From Callipepla californica brunnescens (Eukaryota > Chordata > Aves > Galliformes > Odontophoridae), in NCBI GenBank assembly GCA_023055505.1, contig JALIRH010000002.1:4396001-4460000 (forward strand): DNA of 64,000 nucleotides, written 5' to 3'. The notes under the pieces are model-generated. The model did no database searches, was not told the origin of the DNA, and saw only the letters and a program-made list of their open reading frames with translations. The translations under genes were made by a program, and so were the position numbers. Below, one piece after another: positions 34,387 through 47,935 of this stretch (the stretch's first letter is position 1; each line of letters opens with the position of its first letter).

Positions 34387-37300
34387 TGCTCCTGCTTCCC
34401 TCAGTATTTCCTGTCTTTCTCCCTTTTGCTTGAAAACAAGATGACTATCATCTGACCGCTGCTGGCATCAGACAAGTTCGATAAAATTTGAAGGGATGCA
34501 AATTTTCATTCGGGCACTTTTCCAGGAAGTGTGTGTAGGAGGAGCTGATAGGTGACATCGAGCCCTCACAATGTCATTTCAGACAGATGATGCAGAAAGA
34601 AAATGAACCTATGGTAGGCTAGGTTGATGTGTCCTGTCTGCTGTTCCTCTGATTTATTTCACTTCTGCAGGACACGGAGATTATAAGAAACTTATTTCAG
34701 GCTGATGTCCAGAACAGGCTGTTTGTCCCTGTGTCTGACTTACTTCTTTCTTACCCTTGCCAGATATAGGCAAATTAAAATGTCTTGGAGTGATTGTAAT
34801 TTGTCAATGCAAATTCTCTTATCTCTCCAAGTCAATTAATGTTTCCAGGAAAATGGGGTTAAACTTGGGGTTTAACTGCTTGGTGAAAAATCTTTCTGCT
34901 TTCTCCTTTTTATGATCCACATTAGATGGTGTGGGATGCCAGGAAAACTCTAACTGATTGTACAAAGACAAGGTTCACAATGCTCCAGGAATTCTTTTCC
35001 ATTTCTGCCTCCTGGACTTCCTATCCAAAAATCTCCCCAGACACTTCAGTCCTCCTTTTGATGACCCAGACTCAGTGTCTCACCCAGTAGGTAGACATGG
35101 AAAGGGCATGGCTGGCACAGTAGCAGGATGGGACTCTCCCTGTTGTTCCAGGGCAAATTATGTGATAGCGCTTATTGCTGTCATGACACCACCTAATTTC
35201 CATGCAGGAAGATACTGCATAAAGTAGGATTAGGAGTGATGAGATATAGCATCTCTACAACATACTTAGACCATGCTCAGATCTGTGAGGTGTGACAGGT
35301 AAATGAGAGGCTGGGCACTGGGTTAATTTGAGTAGCTTGTGATTGCTGCTTTTACAGTAACAGTAAAGCTTTGCTAGATGGAGCTTCTGTTGGAAATAAG
35401 GGTAGTTTTTCCTGCCGAAGGGATGATGCATTTGGCAACTGTCCCTGTGGTTCCTTCTCCCAGTTTCATCAGGGTGCTGGATCCCTTGAAAACACTGAGA
35501 GAAACATCACCCATAACATATGGACTTTGGAAGCCCTTGAATCTTTGAATCTTTCAGATCTGCAAAAGTTAGATGATAATCTCACAAGAGTTTTGACAGG
35601 TTGCTTCTAGGACCTGGTATAGATACTCCCCCACACAATTCCCCACATGTCTGAAATGGCCTCCAGTATTTGTGCACACAGCAAGAGTGATATAAACTGT
35701 TGTAATTGCTTCTGTAGAACATCTTGACATTTCTTCTGGTCCTAACTTAAGTTAGTGGATACTTGACAATATGCATTTTCTGAAAACTACTCCCTGAGAA
35801 TGCTATGTCCTGCTGAACAGCTCATCCTACTCATCTTTACACCAGCAATTAGCTTCAAGAAGTGCAGTGAGATAGGGATGGAACAAACTGGTGCTCATCT
35901 TCACAGGCAAGTGGCTTGTACTCTGTAGTACAGAGTTCTCCAGGAGTAGAGGTTCCTGCATTGTTTCTTAAGAGTAAGCAAAGAGAAAGAAACAGTTTTC
36001 TCTCAGTGTACAATATGAAATATTTTCAGAAGTGGACATGTATTCTTTGTGCCTTTATTTTTAGTGCACAGGTATGTATGCAAGTGTCTCCAGTAGAAGG
36101 CATTTCAGTTGCTGCAGTGCTGGAATGGTGGCAATTGCGACATGTTTCCATATTTTTCCCAAAGCCATTGAAATAATTAGAATCAGGTACACAGTGACAT
36201 GAGGACTGGTTATAGTTGCAACCTCAGTGCAGAATCCTAGGCAATTTATTTGAGGCCTTTGGACATGATTCTGTTGATAAAGATATTTTAGTTTGAATAC
36301 TTTGAATGTCAAAGGTGTTTTAGGTGCTTAGTCTCAAAAAGAAGCTCTCTTTGTCTCTGAAAAGTTAGGCAATGGTAAGTGCTTGATGGTTATTTTAAGC
36401 AATCTTCTCTTGAATTCAGTATGCCACCATAAATCTTATTTAGAAATGCCAGCATAGACATTTGCAAAATACAGACTTGATGAAGCAGACTTCTAAGGAA
36501 GAACAGACAATCCGATTCTTGGGGCTCTTTACCTGGCTCTTCTCCAAAAGCAGTACATTAGCCAAATTGCTTGGATGGCATCCTACTAACGCAAGTGTTT
36601 CGTTAGCGGAGGTAGAGATATTTTATAGCTCCCCCCCCAAATTCTCTACGAGCGCAGACAAAACAGTCCTATATCTGCATCAAATTCTGCAGTAATTCTT
36701 TCTTTAAGAAATCTTCTGAATAGTGGTTGACCAGAATATCCCAATTATGTATGCAAATAAAGTACTTGGAAGAGATGGATTAAGTGATTTAGTGAATTCC
36801 TTACAATGATTGCCTCAAATGGATGGATATATGCCAGCTATATTTTCCTGTCAGGTGTTTCTTTCCTGTCTGTCTTTTGGTTTTATTGTTCCCTCTGCTC
36901 TTAATCCAGGCAAGACTTAAAGGAGGAATAAAGGATAAATTAGAAAAACAAGTAAGATGCTTAAGCAATCTGTGTCAGCCTAGCAGCGTGGAAGGCACCT
37001 AAGAATTCTTGAACACCTGACCTTCAGACACTGCTGCATAACTGGTTAGATGGGAAAGCTGAGACAGAGGAATCGAGATCATAGCGATTAAGGGATTGCA
37101 TCACAGCAGGAATACTTTGTTTATCTAAAGCATTCAAATAATATTCAATGTACCAGTATCTATACAAAATCTTACTAATTTTATTTATGTCCTACATTGC
37201 AAAAACTTGTCTACATAGCAGGGAAAATAATGCCAAATGTTGAAAGGCTGGGTAACATAGTGTGTGATGAAGAGGTATCCTGGGTAATGTGGTTAAAGAA

Positions 37301-38889
37301 GTGTGTCCTGAGCTCAGATTTGGAGCAAAGTCTGTTGAGTACTAGGTAAGAGATGCTTTGCCATCTATCGAACTGCCAGCTCTGACATTATGTCAGTGGA
37401 ATGCAGCAAACAAACCTAAAGATATCTGCTAAAGATGGTTAGAAACTCTCTTTGTCCACAAAACCACCTCAGTGAGGTAACAAATTACCAGAAATGTTCT
37501 GAATCAGAAGAAAAACAATAGATTCAGGTAGGATTTTTGCAGCTATCTGTAGGCACAAACACTACAATGAATGCAACCTGTGGCTAAATCCTCAGATGAG
37601 TTTTGATTTCATTAGCCAGTTGACTGAGACCTCCCTACAGAACATACATAAAATCTTAGTGTAAACTTCCTCACTTTTATATCCTCCATCCACCTGTGCA
37701 AGGTTTCATGTATCTCTGTAATACTGTGAGACAGATGCTGGGCCAGGAGATTATGGCAGCCCAGGGGAAGCCAGAGAATAGCAAGTAATATGATGGCTGC
37801 CAGCTACATAGCCAGCTTTCCTGGCTTCTTTGGGTAGAAGTTTGACCTTGCTGCTTTGTTTCAGGACACCATTCTGAATAGAAAGACAGAACAAACTTTC
37901 ACTGCCCATAGCCTCTTCAGAGAGATTGAGAATAATCTTATATCCTTCTGTCCCCCTGTGAATGAAGCCAATGGCTACACTCTCCAAGTTCTGTCACCTG
38001 AAGTCCTGGGAAGATTGCCATAACACGATTTCACCTTCCTTTCTAGCTGTCAGCTCTATTGCTGCCCAGCACAGTGCTGCCTGCTCATGGCTCTCCAAAG
38101 TCAGAGAGTCCCCCGGTAGAAGTGGCAATGACACTTCCAAACTGTGATTGCCCTTCTTCCCCTAACCTAATGATCAATTTTTGTGTGTCTGTGCCTGTAA
38201 GTCACTTTAAATATCTGATGTCATTAGAAGCACTTACCTGCCAACCTTGGAGAGAATTCATAAAGCTTAATTAAATGTTTGCAAAGTGTTCTGCCCTGCT
38301 GAGATGCAAGGTGGTGCAGACAGCAAAATATTACTACAAATAGCAAGTCTATCAAAATCTAGGAAAGTAGTCTATAAAAACCCACACACTTCGTGTAGTC
38401 ACTCTCTGTTGTAGTCTGCAACAGTGTAAATCCATGAGTTCCTACCTAAAGGCATGCTCTTGATTGACAGAAGAAGCCATCTCCTGCAAAGCTGGTAAGC
38501 CATGAGTGTAAGACACATATACAGACAGAAGATAGAATGAATTCATGTTGATTTGCTTTCTCCCCTCTCTTCTTTCTCTGGAATGCTTGCCTTGAGATCA
38601 ACATCTCAGTAGGCCACTTAACCCCACTATCTAGCTGAGGAGAGAAATGAGCTCTTCAGTCACAATCCCTAAATCTGCTTTTGGCTCTTTGGAGTGATAT
38701 AAGTTCTGCCCTGTGCTGTAAACAGAAGAAAAGTTTAGGCTTTTTGTTCCATTTCTTCACTGTATGCAACTGTGGAGTGTCTAGAAATGTGGGTCTTGTC
38801 TTTCCAGGGGGAATACAAAGATTTGGGGAATGCATATGCCCCTGTTTATCATGAGGAAATCCTGTATTCATGATGGGTCTATCACTCTG
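34387..38889. other. Long unique stretch
   Basis: About 4.5 kb without a recognised transposon. It includes a C8 at 36632-36639. The segment 37740-38160 is more GC-rich and has a 78-codon minus frame (37751-37987, TTG start) of unknown character. No splice-bounded exon could be supported. Confidence 0.5.
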
Positions 38890-38942
38890 TAACGTTAAAC
38901 TCTATGATTCTCCTAAGCTCAGGATATTCTGTGATTCTAATG
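38890..38942 (+). mobile_element. Possible CR1 LINE 3' tip
   Basis: gttaaactctatgattctcc followed by taagctcaggatattctgtg and attct resembles the end of the 'ggactcgatgatccttgtgg...ctcaggatattctatgattct' subfamily with part of the ggtcccttccaa block lost. It is short and could be a chance match. Confidence 0.5.
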
Positions 38943-38971
38943 CGTCTGAAGTGCTACAATAAATCTAAAAT

Positions 38972-39055
38972 ATCACAGAATCGTAGGGGTTGGAAGAGAC
39001 CTTGAGGGATCATCAAGTCCAACCTCTCTGCTAAAGCAAGTTCCCTACAGAACGT
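38972..39055 (-). mobile_element. CR1 LINE 3' tip
   Basis: Antisense octamer (tatcacagaatcgtaggggt), then tggaagagaccttgagggat, catcaagtccaacctctctg, ctaaagcaagttccctacag. This is the 'ctgccaaagcaggttccctaca' subfamily, also seen at 52880, 54239 and 58498. Confidence 0.93.
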
Positions 39056-40834
39056 TGCAAAATATCTCAAAGTTTAAATCCAGCACAGGCTGAGAGCCTG
39101 AAGCTCACCTGATCTTACCTATGAGTCTGAAAATGGCTTTTACGGAACTTATCCCTCAGGTCATGGGATGAGAGGTCAGTATGATATTCAGGCCGTGCTT
39201 TTACTAGAGCTGTGAGATCTCCAATTGGTGTATATCTCATCAGCAAAAGTGTTCAGTTTGATAATGGTGAGGCCTACTGTTCTCATTCATTCACCTTTCA
39301 TGCTGTTACTTGCTTTGCATTTGATATCTTCCAATGGATAAAGAAAATAGTACTTACATGTCACTAAGTGGTAGCCATAAAGAAAATCAGTTAATCTTGT
39401 CCCTAAGGTCACTGGAGGGGAGCAATACTAAAGGCAAAAGAAGATAATATGAATCACAAAAGAAGAAAAATAAATTCCTATCTCCTTCTGCAACATCTCC
39501 AGGCATTCTTTTTACTACAGGAAAATTACAGCCAGTGGAAAAACTTTAGATATTACTGTGACTCTTGTTTTTATTAGCACCAGTCTGAAATCAGTGCTGT
39601 ATGCAGTGTTTGCCTCGTTGCTATCTGAGAACAGATTAGAAAAACATAATGCAACACCAAGGCAGATAAACTTAGGGTCACTCAAGAATATGTCTTTTTT
39701 GCTGTTGTTGTTGGTAGTACATAAAATTTGTTTTAGTCTTCAAAATTTGTATTTTATAGAAGCCAAGAGACATATGTTACTTGGAAGGAATTGACTGAAA
39801 CATCAGTGCATAAAATACTTTCATTTTCCTGTTCAGGGGACAAAGGTCAGCAGTGGAGAAGGTGAGAGTCATGCAGAAAGAACAGAGTGGTTGAAGCAGT
39901 GGTGGGAAGAGGGAGACATAATGCCCAAAAGCATTAATGTCTGAAGAGCAGGCAGCAATCAGTGATGTTGTAGCTCCTGTTGTCCAGCATTACCACCTTG
40001 AGGGAGACTTGGTTCTAATGGGGAGGCTTCCTGATGCTTTCTGAAAACTGAGTCAGTTAGGTTACTTTTGATTATATTTAATTAAAACTTCAATATTATC
40101 TGCTCTCCTTGGCTCCGTCAGTGTTAAACACTTTCAGAGGACAGTAAAGCTACAAGAGCAATTAATGTGTGCACTAACGTATGAACTGTAAATATTTTCA
40201 GCACAGTTTAAGTATCTTAAATAGCACTTAAGGCACTGCTTTTTGTCATTCAAAGAAACACATTCTGATTCCTCAGAGCGTGTGTTAAAATCATTTATGC
40301 TTTTTGAAGCATTTAGAGTCAGGGTGATTTGTCCTTCCAACCTGATTTCCATTTCGCTCTTTCTTCACTAATGTGTGTTGTATAATTTAGGTTACCAATC
40401 ACCAAAGCAAGAAATTTTGTAGGTAGCTTCCTCCTTGCTGGCTTTCTTTTCCCATCTTACTACATCTATTGCATTTATTTGTCCAAAGTGGTAAGGCTGG
40501 GAATGATGATGAAATGACTGTCCTCACAGAACCTCTCAACCCCTCTGCTCAGCCAGGCACTCCACAATTAGGATTGGCCCAAACCATTTTAAATTGCATG
40601 GTCAAATTACTTACGTGAATTCCTGGTGCTCATAGGTAAATCCTTCCTGTGCCTCTCCCTTGATCCCAGCTGATTTTTGGTGTCACAGACCTGCTTCAGG
40701 GGAAAGAGGAGGTTAAACTGTGGTGTTAAGAGTAGAGAGTGTAGATAGAGCAGGTCTGAGGAGGAACCTGCTGCACAAAAGATGGGAATTGGGATGGACA
40801 GCAGTGTTTATTTGTGAATTTTTTACAAAAGCTA
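39056..40834. other. Unique non-coding stretch
   Basis: Nothing was recognised. Frames of 72-78 codons at 39558-39794 and 40134-40352 lack similarity to known proteins. Confidence 0.55.
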
Positions 40835-41349
40835 CTCTGAAAGAAATGCCTCCTATTTGATTATGTTAGCCCACAACATCAAATGTGGACGTTGGTGATA
40901 TGGCAATAGAGATTGCACCTTCCCACCAATATCCCACTACATTTTGTTGCTGTGTGACAGATTACAGCAGAGAATGACACAGAAGTGTGTTTATGAAGCG
41001 AAGGTATGGAACTTAATTCTTCCATGAGGAAAAAGATGAAACCTGCTGACATTCGTCAATGCTTGCTGAACGTTTATGGACCAAAGAGTATATGTGAGCA
41101 CATGGAGGTGGTGGTGGTGGTGTGTTTCAGCAGTAACAACAGTGACAGCGGGTCACCTATGCTGGTGCTGACTTTATGAGTGTGGTATGCAGGCTCCTGT
41201 TCATTTCTGGAAAAAAAATGCATTGATAATGGTGGCAACTGTGTTGAAAAATTGGTAGCTGAGAATTTTCTCTGTCAAACAGTGTTGTTGCGCTCTTTGT
41301 GTCTACTATAATTTCCATGGAAATAAATAGAAGGCATTACTTTTGGAAC
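40835..41349 (+). mobile_element. Mariner-derived non-autonomous element (both ends present)
   Basis: A 515-base element. The 5' end reads ctctgaaagaaatgcctcct followed by atttgattatgttagccc; the 3' end reads ggaaataaatagaaggcatt then acttttggaac. The complement of the 3' end (gttccaaaagtaatgccttc) pairs with the 5' end, giving terminal inverted repeats of about 28 bases. The interior keeps a decayed transposase start: gacattcgtcaatgcttgct then gaacgtttatggacc, the region encoding 'DIHRRLLNVYG'. After the 'FSS.N.SDSGS' region it jumps within about 60 bases to the 3' end. A mariner is normally near 1.3 kb with a transposase of about 340 residues, so most of the catalytic domain is missing. A (GGT)5 run sits at 41105-41122. 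A TA lies at the 5' flank (gcta|ctctga), but a matching TA at the 3' flank is not clear. Confidence 0.85.
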
Positions 41350-44334
41350 ATCAGACATAGAAAAACCTACAAGGAAATGGTTTCTTTTTAAAGTTATTCA
41401 TCTGAAATATTAAAAATACACACAGATAAATTATTCTGGAATCTTTTCCTATCCCTACTCATTTTTATTTTTTTTTTTACGGATTATATGTAAGACTTTT
41501 CTACAGTGAAAAGGATTAAGTATGCTACATCAAAAATAAATTTTGTCTTCCGACCTCTGCCTCTGCAGTCTTGTAACTTAAGAAAAATAACAAATATTGT
41601 GTAATCCAAAAAAAAAAGAAAAAAGAAAATGGCATAGGGATAATGGCATTCCTGCAAAATATATTTGAATTTGAATAGAACAGTTGTTAAATGAAGCTGA
41701 ACTATGCATTTCACTGATTCCAACTTTCAGTGATTTGAAAAGTTCTGAGTATAAAAACAACAAACCATGAGACCATGTCTAAAACTGTGAAGATTAAGGG
41801 CGAAATGCATTTTCTGTGTATCAGATGTCCATCAGTTTAAATTCTAGGCTGTCTTCTTTTAGTAGCTTGGCAATTCTAATCTGTGGGACTGGGAAAGAAC
41901 AGTAAGCTCGATCATTACCCACCAATGCATTATAGATCTGCATAATCGCAGCACTGTGACAGTTGAGTACGGTCAGGATTTACCATGTACTAGAAATATT
42001 CTGTAAGCATAAAGCAGGGGAAGAGCTCTCAAAGTGAGGACATGCACATATAGCCACTTGACCCAGAGGTCATCAAGGATGGAAGTTCTCAACAACTTCG
42101 TAATAATGATCACCACACTTATTGAGGCTGTACTGTGCAGAAGGCAGGTCAACTTTCAAAAAGCAATAAATTACTGTAGATTTATCATGGAAGAAAAACA
42201 AGTAAAAAGCTAAAACCTTTTACCTACATATGGTTACACGAACAAATTACCATAAGGTAATTGGTCAACGTGAAACTCATCATTGTGGTATAAGCACCAG
42301 AGCAGGCTTTGTTTTTATTTAAAGGGAGGAGGGGTGGGAAGAATTTTGTTTCATTTTTATTACAGAAAAGATGACTTAATAGTACTTTTAAGTAGCTTGA
42401 CCTTCATACTACTTTGACGCAGCTATCTAATCTGTTCCAGACTGTGTTTTATAGTAAATACCTCAGTAATGGAAAACGGTATCCACATTTCCATTAGTGC
42501 TCTGAAGATCTAACGCACAATCAATATGATGTACAGTAAAAGAAAAACCAATAATTAACTAATACGTTAATGAAACAAATTAGCTAAAAAGATGGAGATT
42601 GCACTTGGTCATTTATTATGTCTGATTAAATTCTGGTGAATCACATAGGGCATCCTTCAGAGTGGCTCTAGAGAAAAATTAATATGGAAAAAAAGCAGAA
42701 AAGCTAGGAAGACTTAATAGCTCTTGGCCAGCCATTCAGGACTCAAATCTAGGCTTATGTGGGAAGAGGTAAGTTGCTTTTTTTTTTTGCCCTGGAGAAA
42801 AAAAACACCTTTATTGGCTGATGTCTCAGGAGGAGGAGGTTGTGGTTCATGGTTTAAGTCCAGACCACAACAGAAGGAAAATATCTGAGAGATGCTTGTG
42901 CCACAGTGACCACAATCAGTGTACAACTTAGCAGGACACAGTTTGCTGTAGTTGCTCATTGTATTGTATCTGAAAGGAAAAAAAAAAAAAAAACCAACAA
43001 AAAACATCACTTACTTCTCTCTCCCTGCAAGAAAACTAGCAATGGTTTGTCATTTGTGGGACTTCTTTGATGTAATTCAGATGTAGTTGTCTCAGGAGAA
43101 ATAACAGGGAATTTTACTTTATCCTCACACCAAAAGTTTAAATGCAATATAGTCCATCTTCCCAAAGAAGTATCTTTGCAAAGGGGAAATCTTGTAAATA
43201 CATAATAATAATAATAATAATATGAGTTGTTCTCTCCTCTCTCTTCTGTTGCAGCATGCTCTCAGGGCTTCCTTCTCTGATCCTGAGAAATGTTGTCTTG
43301 GCTGTGTCGTGTACAGACCCATTCTATAGTTAATAATGAATGAGAGCCTCAAATTCAGAAATGGATTATGCACCAGCCTAGCATATCCCAATATCATGGG
43401 ACCTTCCAGTCTGTGTGAGGGATAAAGAGCATCTCCAGCATGGGGTTGTGTCATTACGTGTTCGTGCTGCAAGAATACTGATCTACATGGCTTATCACAA
43501 AGAAATAGCAGTTTTTAACGGCTTTAGTTAAGAAAAAAAAATGCTGCTAGCAAGGTTGCTGAACAGATTAGTCACCTTGATGTAAAGCCTATTCATCTTT
43601 TCTGCTGTAATTATAAAATCTGTTCATTTCTTGAACCAAAGCAAAAATCCTTCTCACAGGTAAAAAAGCACAGGCTTTAACAATATGAGAAAATTCATTT
43701 AATATTGCCATCTGCCTCTGGGATGCGAATAGGAAGGGGATTGACACTGTATATGCTCTGCCTTTGTAATTTAGCTAATCCTGCTGTGATACAGTCCCAC
43801 ATCTGAAGCAGTGACTGTCAGCAGTTCCTTCGCAATAATGCACATAAAAAGAGTGAACAAAAGAAATACAAAGCCAAGAGGAAAAAGACAACACAGGAAT
43901 CGAAGTTGTAAGACTGCACATCAGCTTAACAATCACATTAAATCTCTTCTGTTTTTATATTCATTCTGTTTTTCTACTTTCAGAGGTAGAGGGATGGAAC
44001 GATGGTCCAGTGCTGTATGGAAAACCCAGTGCACTTAGAAAATGGGTGTTTGACTCTTCTCTGTGGTGGGCTTCCTTTATGCCCTCTGGCATGTCCCTCA
44101 CTGTGTCTGGATGTGATTTCACACAATACAAATGGAAAACCTTGCCACAGAGGGACAGTGATTCTGTAACACTGAAGATGGTGGGGTCTCATATACTTGA
44201 GCCTTTTAACTTTAGCTGCCATGAGAAAATAACAATGTAGTACTATTGTTGCTGCTTTCTAGATCTAATCTTCCCTCTATTCGTTTCTGGACCTGTAAGG
44301 ACCCTGAGATTGCCTTGATCATTCTATGTGGATT
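41350..44334. other. Unique stretch between two inverted mariner derivatives
   Basis: It holds a short A/T tract near 41609-41625, A16 at 42978-42993 and (ATA)7 at 43202-43223. Minus frames of 98 and 115 codons at 42714-43010 and 43125-43472 begin or end in low-complexity sequence and match nothing I know. Confidence 0.5.
43202..43223. repeat. (ATA)7 microsatellite
   Basis: Seven perfect trinucleotide units. Confidence 0.95.
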
Positions 44335-44872
44335 GTTCCAAAATTATACCTTCTATTTATTTCCATGAAAATTACAGTGGATACTAAGAGCACAAGTACT
44401 TTAAGATTTATTAAAGCATTTGTTTGAGCAAATTCTCAGATGCAAAGTACTTTTTCAATAGAGGCACCATTAGCAATGCACTTTTGCTAGTGATGAACCA
44501 AAGCCTGCATTCTGCACTCATAAAAATCTGCACTAGCAAAGGTGGACCCACTGTCACCACTGCTGAAATACAACAGCCACCACCTCTTTGTGCTCACATC
44601 TACTGTTTGTTCTCCATAAATGTTCAGAAAATGTTGGTGAATGTCAATCAGTGCAATTTTTGCCTCATCGAGGAATTCAGTTCCATGCCTTTGCTTCATA
44701 CGCGCTTTTCATGTCAGATGCTAATCTGTCAGACTGCCTGTCTGCTGCCATCCGTCACACAACAACAAAATGCAATGGAATTTTGGCTGGAAGGTACAAC
44801 CTCTACTGCATCCACCTTTGATGTTGTGGGCTAACACAATCAATTAGGAGGCATTGATTTTGATTTTGGAGC
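44335..44872 (-). mobile_element. Mariner-derived non-autonomous element, best-preserved copy
   Basis: A 538-base element on the minus strand. The plus-strand left end is gttccaaaattataccttct then atttatttccatg; the right end is ggaggcattgattttgattt then tggagc (an extra 'gatttt' duplication). The minus-strand frame at 44487-44699 gives MKQRHGTEFLDEAKIALIDI, then HQHFLNIYGEQTVDVSTKRW, then LLYFSSGDSGS. This is the first helix-turn-helix of a mariner transposase (pattern: M.QR..I.FL..E...P.dIHRRL.NVYG..TVDVSTVRRW). From there the sequence passes directly to ASADFYECRMQAL and the 3' end, so the catalytic DDD domain is absent. The same joint is present at 23688 and 40835, which means these are copies of one internally deleted family and not three separate deletions. 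Confidence 0.9.
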
Positions 44873-47800
44873 AGCCCTCATAGTGCCATCTGCCAACATC
44901 TTGGCCTGTATCAATACTGGTTCCCTTGCATTTCTCTCTGACACTATCTCTGACCATAGCCTGTCTCATAGACTCCTCTATGCTGCAAATAGAAAGCCCA
45001 GGCACCTGTGGTTAGCCACAGCACTGAGATGCAGCTACCCAGCAGCTGGTGTCTGAGGGATGTAGTACAGGTCCTCATTATGTGCATTCAACCATGCCCC
45101 TGTATGTTACCTACTGTGATATATGTGACAGTTGTTCCTGCTGTTTACTGGTCACTTGAACTCCAGGCAGATAGCTCAGCACTGCGCTTTCATACTGCTC
45201 TTCAACGTACCACTCCTGCCTTCTTTTCATGGCCAAGCTGGCGTGGCCAAATCTCTTCATTTTATTTATTGATTTATTTATTGCCTATATGCATTATCCT
45301 TGATTCAAATATTTGAAAGCACATTCTGGATACTTAGTGAAATACTAATTAAGACTGACAGTGCTGATCCAACAGCTGCGAGTAGTGTTACATATGAACT
45401 CTCAAGCAGAGAATTTTACTTTTCTCTCACATAGGACTTACCTGACAGCCCTGAAACCCCTTCTAATGTAGAATTAAGATCAAAAAGTGCTATTAAAATG
45501 TACTTTTTTTCTCTTTAAGAACAAACATTTACAAAAAGAGTTCATTATTATTTTTTTTTAGAAGGCGCTCTTATAGTAATCGCATAAGGCCTACCTCAAA
45601 ATTATATTGGAAAATAGTAATAGCAGAAATATGCATTCCTCTTCCATGAGATCTGATTTCTGATTTCTTTGTTTCAGACTCTGTACAGCAGGAAGAGAGG
45701 TATCAGAAGCAGTAAGGATTGTTCTGGCAGTTTTGAGAGATTTTGGGTGCTGAGAGTAGAAAAATCAGAAGTGTCATTCTGCTCTATCAAGCAGATGGTG
45801 TTTTCATTGTCTTGTGAAAATGAAGCTGAACTCTTGTACCATTGCTTGAAGATACTGTTTTACCTTTATTGTTCCTGAAAACCATCACATAAGCCGAGAG
45901 GAAAGGATCATGGTCATTTCTTTTATAAAGCCCTTTGTATAAAACAGCAGACACATAATAGTCTCAGCTGGCCCAGATCTTAAATAGGGTGACCACCATA
46001 CATCTTACTAACATATTTCACCACATTCAATGACAGTTTAAATAACTTAAATGTAGGAACATACTAAAGAAGAATTTTCCCTGCTGCACAGAGTAAAAGG
46101 GTCTAAAGTTGTCATGGAGTAACTCAGAGTAGAAGATTGTGTTGTGTTGTTCCCTCTTGCCTAACCTTGGAAACGATCATTGTATGCTCTGGGAGATCTA
46201 TGACCTTGGCTAAACTTTGTAATCCTTTCCTAGCTTTAGCCTGGGAGAAGCTACATGGCCACATCTATTACTCTTGCAGTTAGTTTCCCTCAAAAATTGA
46301 AGTTTGTGTCACTTGAAATTACATTTTTAGCAAAACAGATTGCAGAAAGTTGTTAATTAATGATGTAAAGGTTAAAAACAGCCTTTGCTAATCCAAATAC
46401 ACTAAACTTTAAAATTATGTGAATGCTTGGGTGATATTTAGCTCTGCTGAGCACTGAGAACATGTGCTTGGCAAAGGGCATAAGTAGGAGATGATAGTAC
46501 CTGCAGTAGGATCCATCTCTATCTAAGTCAGAATATAATGAAATCACGGCCCCTGGTTAAGAAGGTGAGCTAGGAGTTACCCCAAAGTGCTACTTAGCCT
46601 CATATGTCTGAACCTCAGATCAGAAGAACCTTGTTGTGCATGGAAATATTATCAATACCTTACACTTTACTGTGCTGGTAGCAACTGGGGGTTCATGTCC
46701 AACATGGCTCTAACTGCAGCCCCAAAACTGCTGAACACTCTGAACCTGAGAACGAATGCTTCCAAAAGGGATTAGCTCTTAAAAATGATAAAGTGTGTTT
46801 CCTGAATAAGATAAAATATGGGATGCAATAAAAATGAAAAAGCTATATATACATATATATTTTAATTGACACTAGTGTTGACTGAGGGTAGAATTCACAG
46901 CTGAACACTGTGATTTAAACACATCTCCATTTTGTTGCTCCCTCTGCTCAAGAGACTGTTTCTACCTTAACCAGCAAGAAAATATTGAACGCTGTTATTT
47001 GTTTCTGTTGCTGGAAGTACCTTCCTTAATTTATTTCTAACCAATTGGTGCCAGTTGTTGTCCCTCTATAAGGATCGTGTGAGGCAATAAATATCTGCCA
47101 TGCAGCCAGTCAACTTGGCCAAGGCTTTTGATTTATTTTGAACAACCTCTTTGATATTTTTCTTTCTTCAAGATTTATTCTGTAGTAGGAGATGACACTG
47201 TTGTCTTGTGTCATTAATGTTCCTTTCTTCCAGTGATACAGCCTGTTAATTAGAGAAAGGAGCTAAATTATAAGCCAGGTGGTGATCTATAAATCTTGAC
47301 TGAAAAAGATGATTTTTCTTTGTATCAGGTTTCGGCACATTTATTCTAGTGTGAAATAAAAAGAAATATGATTTCATTTTTGTATTGTTTTTGCTACACA
47401 TTTCAATACTGATGTTTCGGTACAGTTTCAACTATTTAAATCTCAGTGTTTTAAATTTAGTTATTTTATTTGGTTATGCAGCTTTTAGATTTCAGTTCTT
47501 ACCCCAAGATTCCCAGGTGGTGCCATGTTTTTCTCTCACACGTCATCATAACATTTGCTATTCTGAAGCATCATGAACTGTGTTTTCTCGAACTTTTGAG
47601 CTGTAACTACAAATGATTAGATTTGATCCCAACAGAAAATTGAAATTATTATGCAAACTGTCTGTGCTTGAACCAAGCAATATTAGTCTCAGTGATCTTC
47701 TGAGTGAATGGAACATGGCATTTTTAAAGTATACTTGAGCAGCAGCAGCATGAGAGATGTTGTGCCAGGAAGAAAATAGCAGCAGTGATACAGAACTTTG

Positions 47801-47935
47801 ATGCCTTCATTTCTTTTCGCTTTACTTCATAGCTAGGACTTTAGTCAGTCTACTTCTTGGCCAGAACCTAGAAATGAGTGGCAGTAATCGGCAGAAGGCT
47901 CAGAGGAGAAGGGTACTCCTGCTGCAAAGACTTAT
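44873..47935. other. Unique stretch beginning with a CTCF-like motif
   Basis: Apart from the motif at 44881 and a TATATA-rich tract at 46844-46861, nothing was recognised. A 102-codon plus frame at 45008-45316 has no known relative. Confidence 0.5.
44881..44894 (-). promoter_or_regulatory. CTCF-like motif (partial)
   Basis: The plus strand reads tagtgccatctgcc; the complement GGCAGATGGCACTA fits the right-hand part YAGRKGGCRCTR of the CTCF consensus exactly (C-AG-A-T-GGC-A-CT-A) but lacks the CCA at the left. It lies 9 bases outside the mariner end. Confidence 0.4.

Noticed and set aside
37751..38160. GC-richer segment with a 78-codon minus frame, considered as an exon
   Set aside because: The frame starts with TTG, the peptide matches nothing I know and there are no convincing splice sites at its edges.
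40316..40350. Possible CR1 3' tip (gtccttccaacctgatttcc)
   Set aside because: Only the ccttccaac block matches; there are no octamers and no upstream UTR match.
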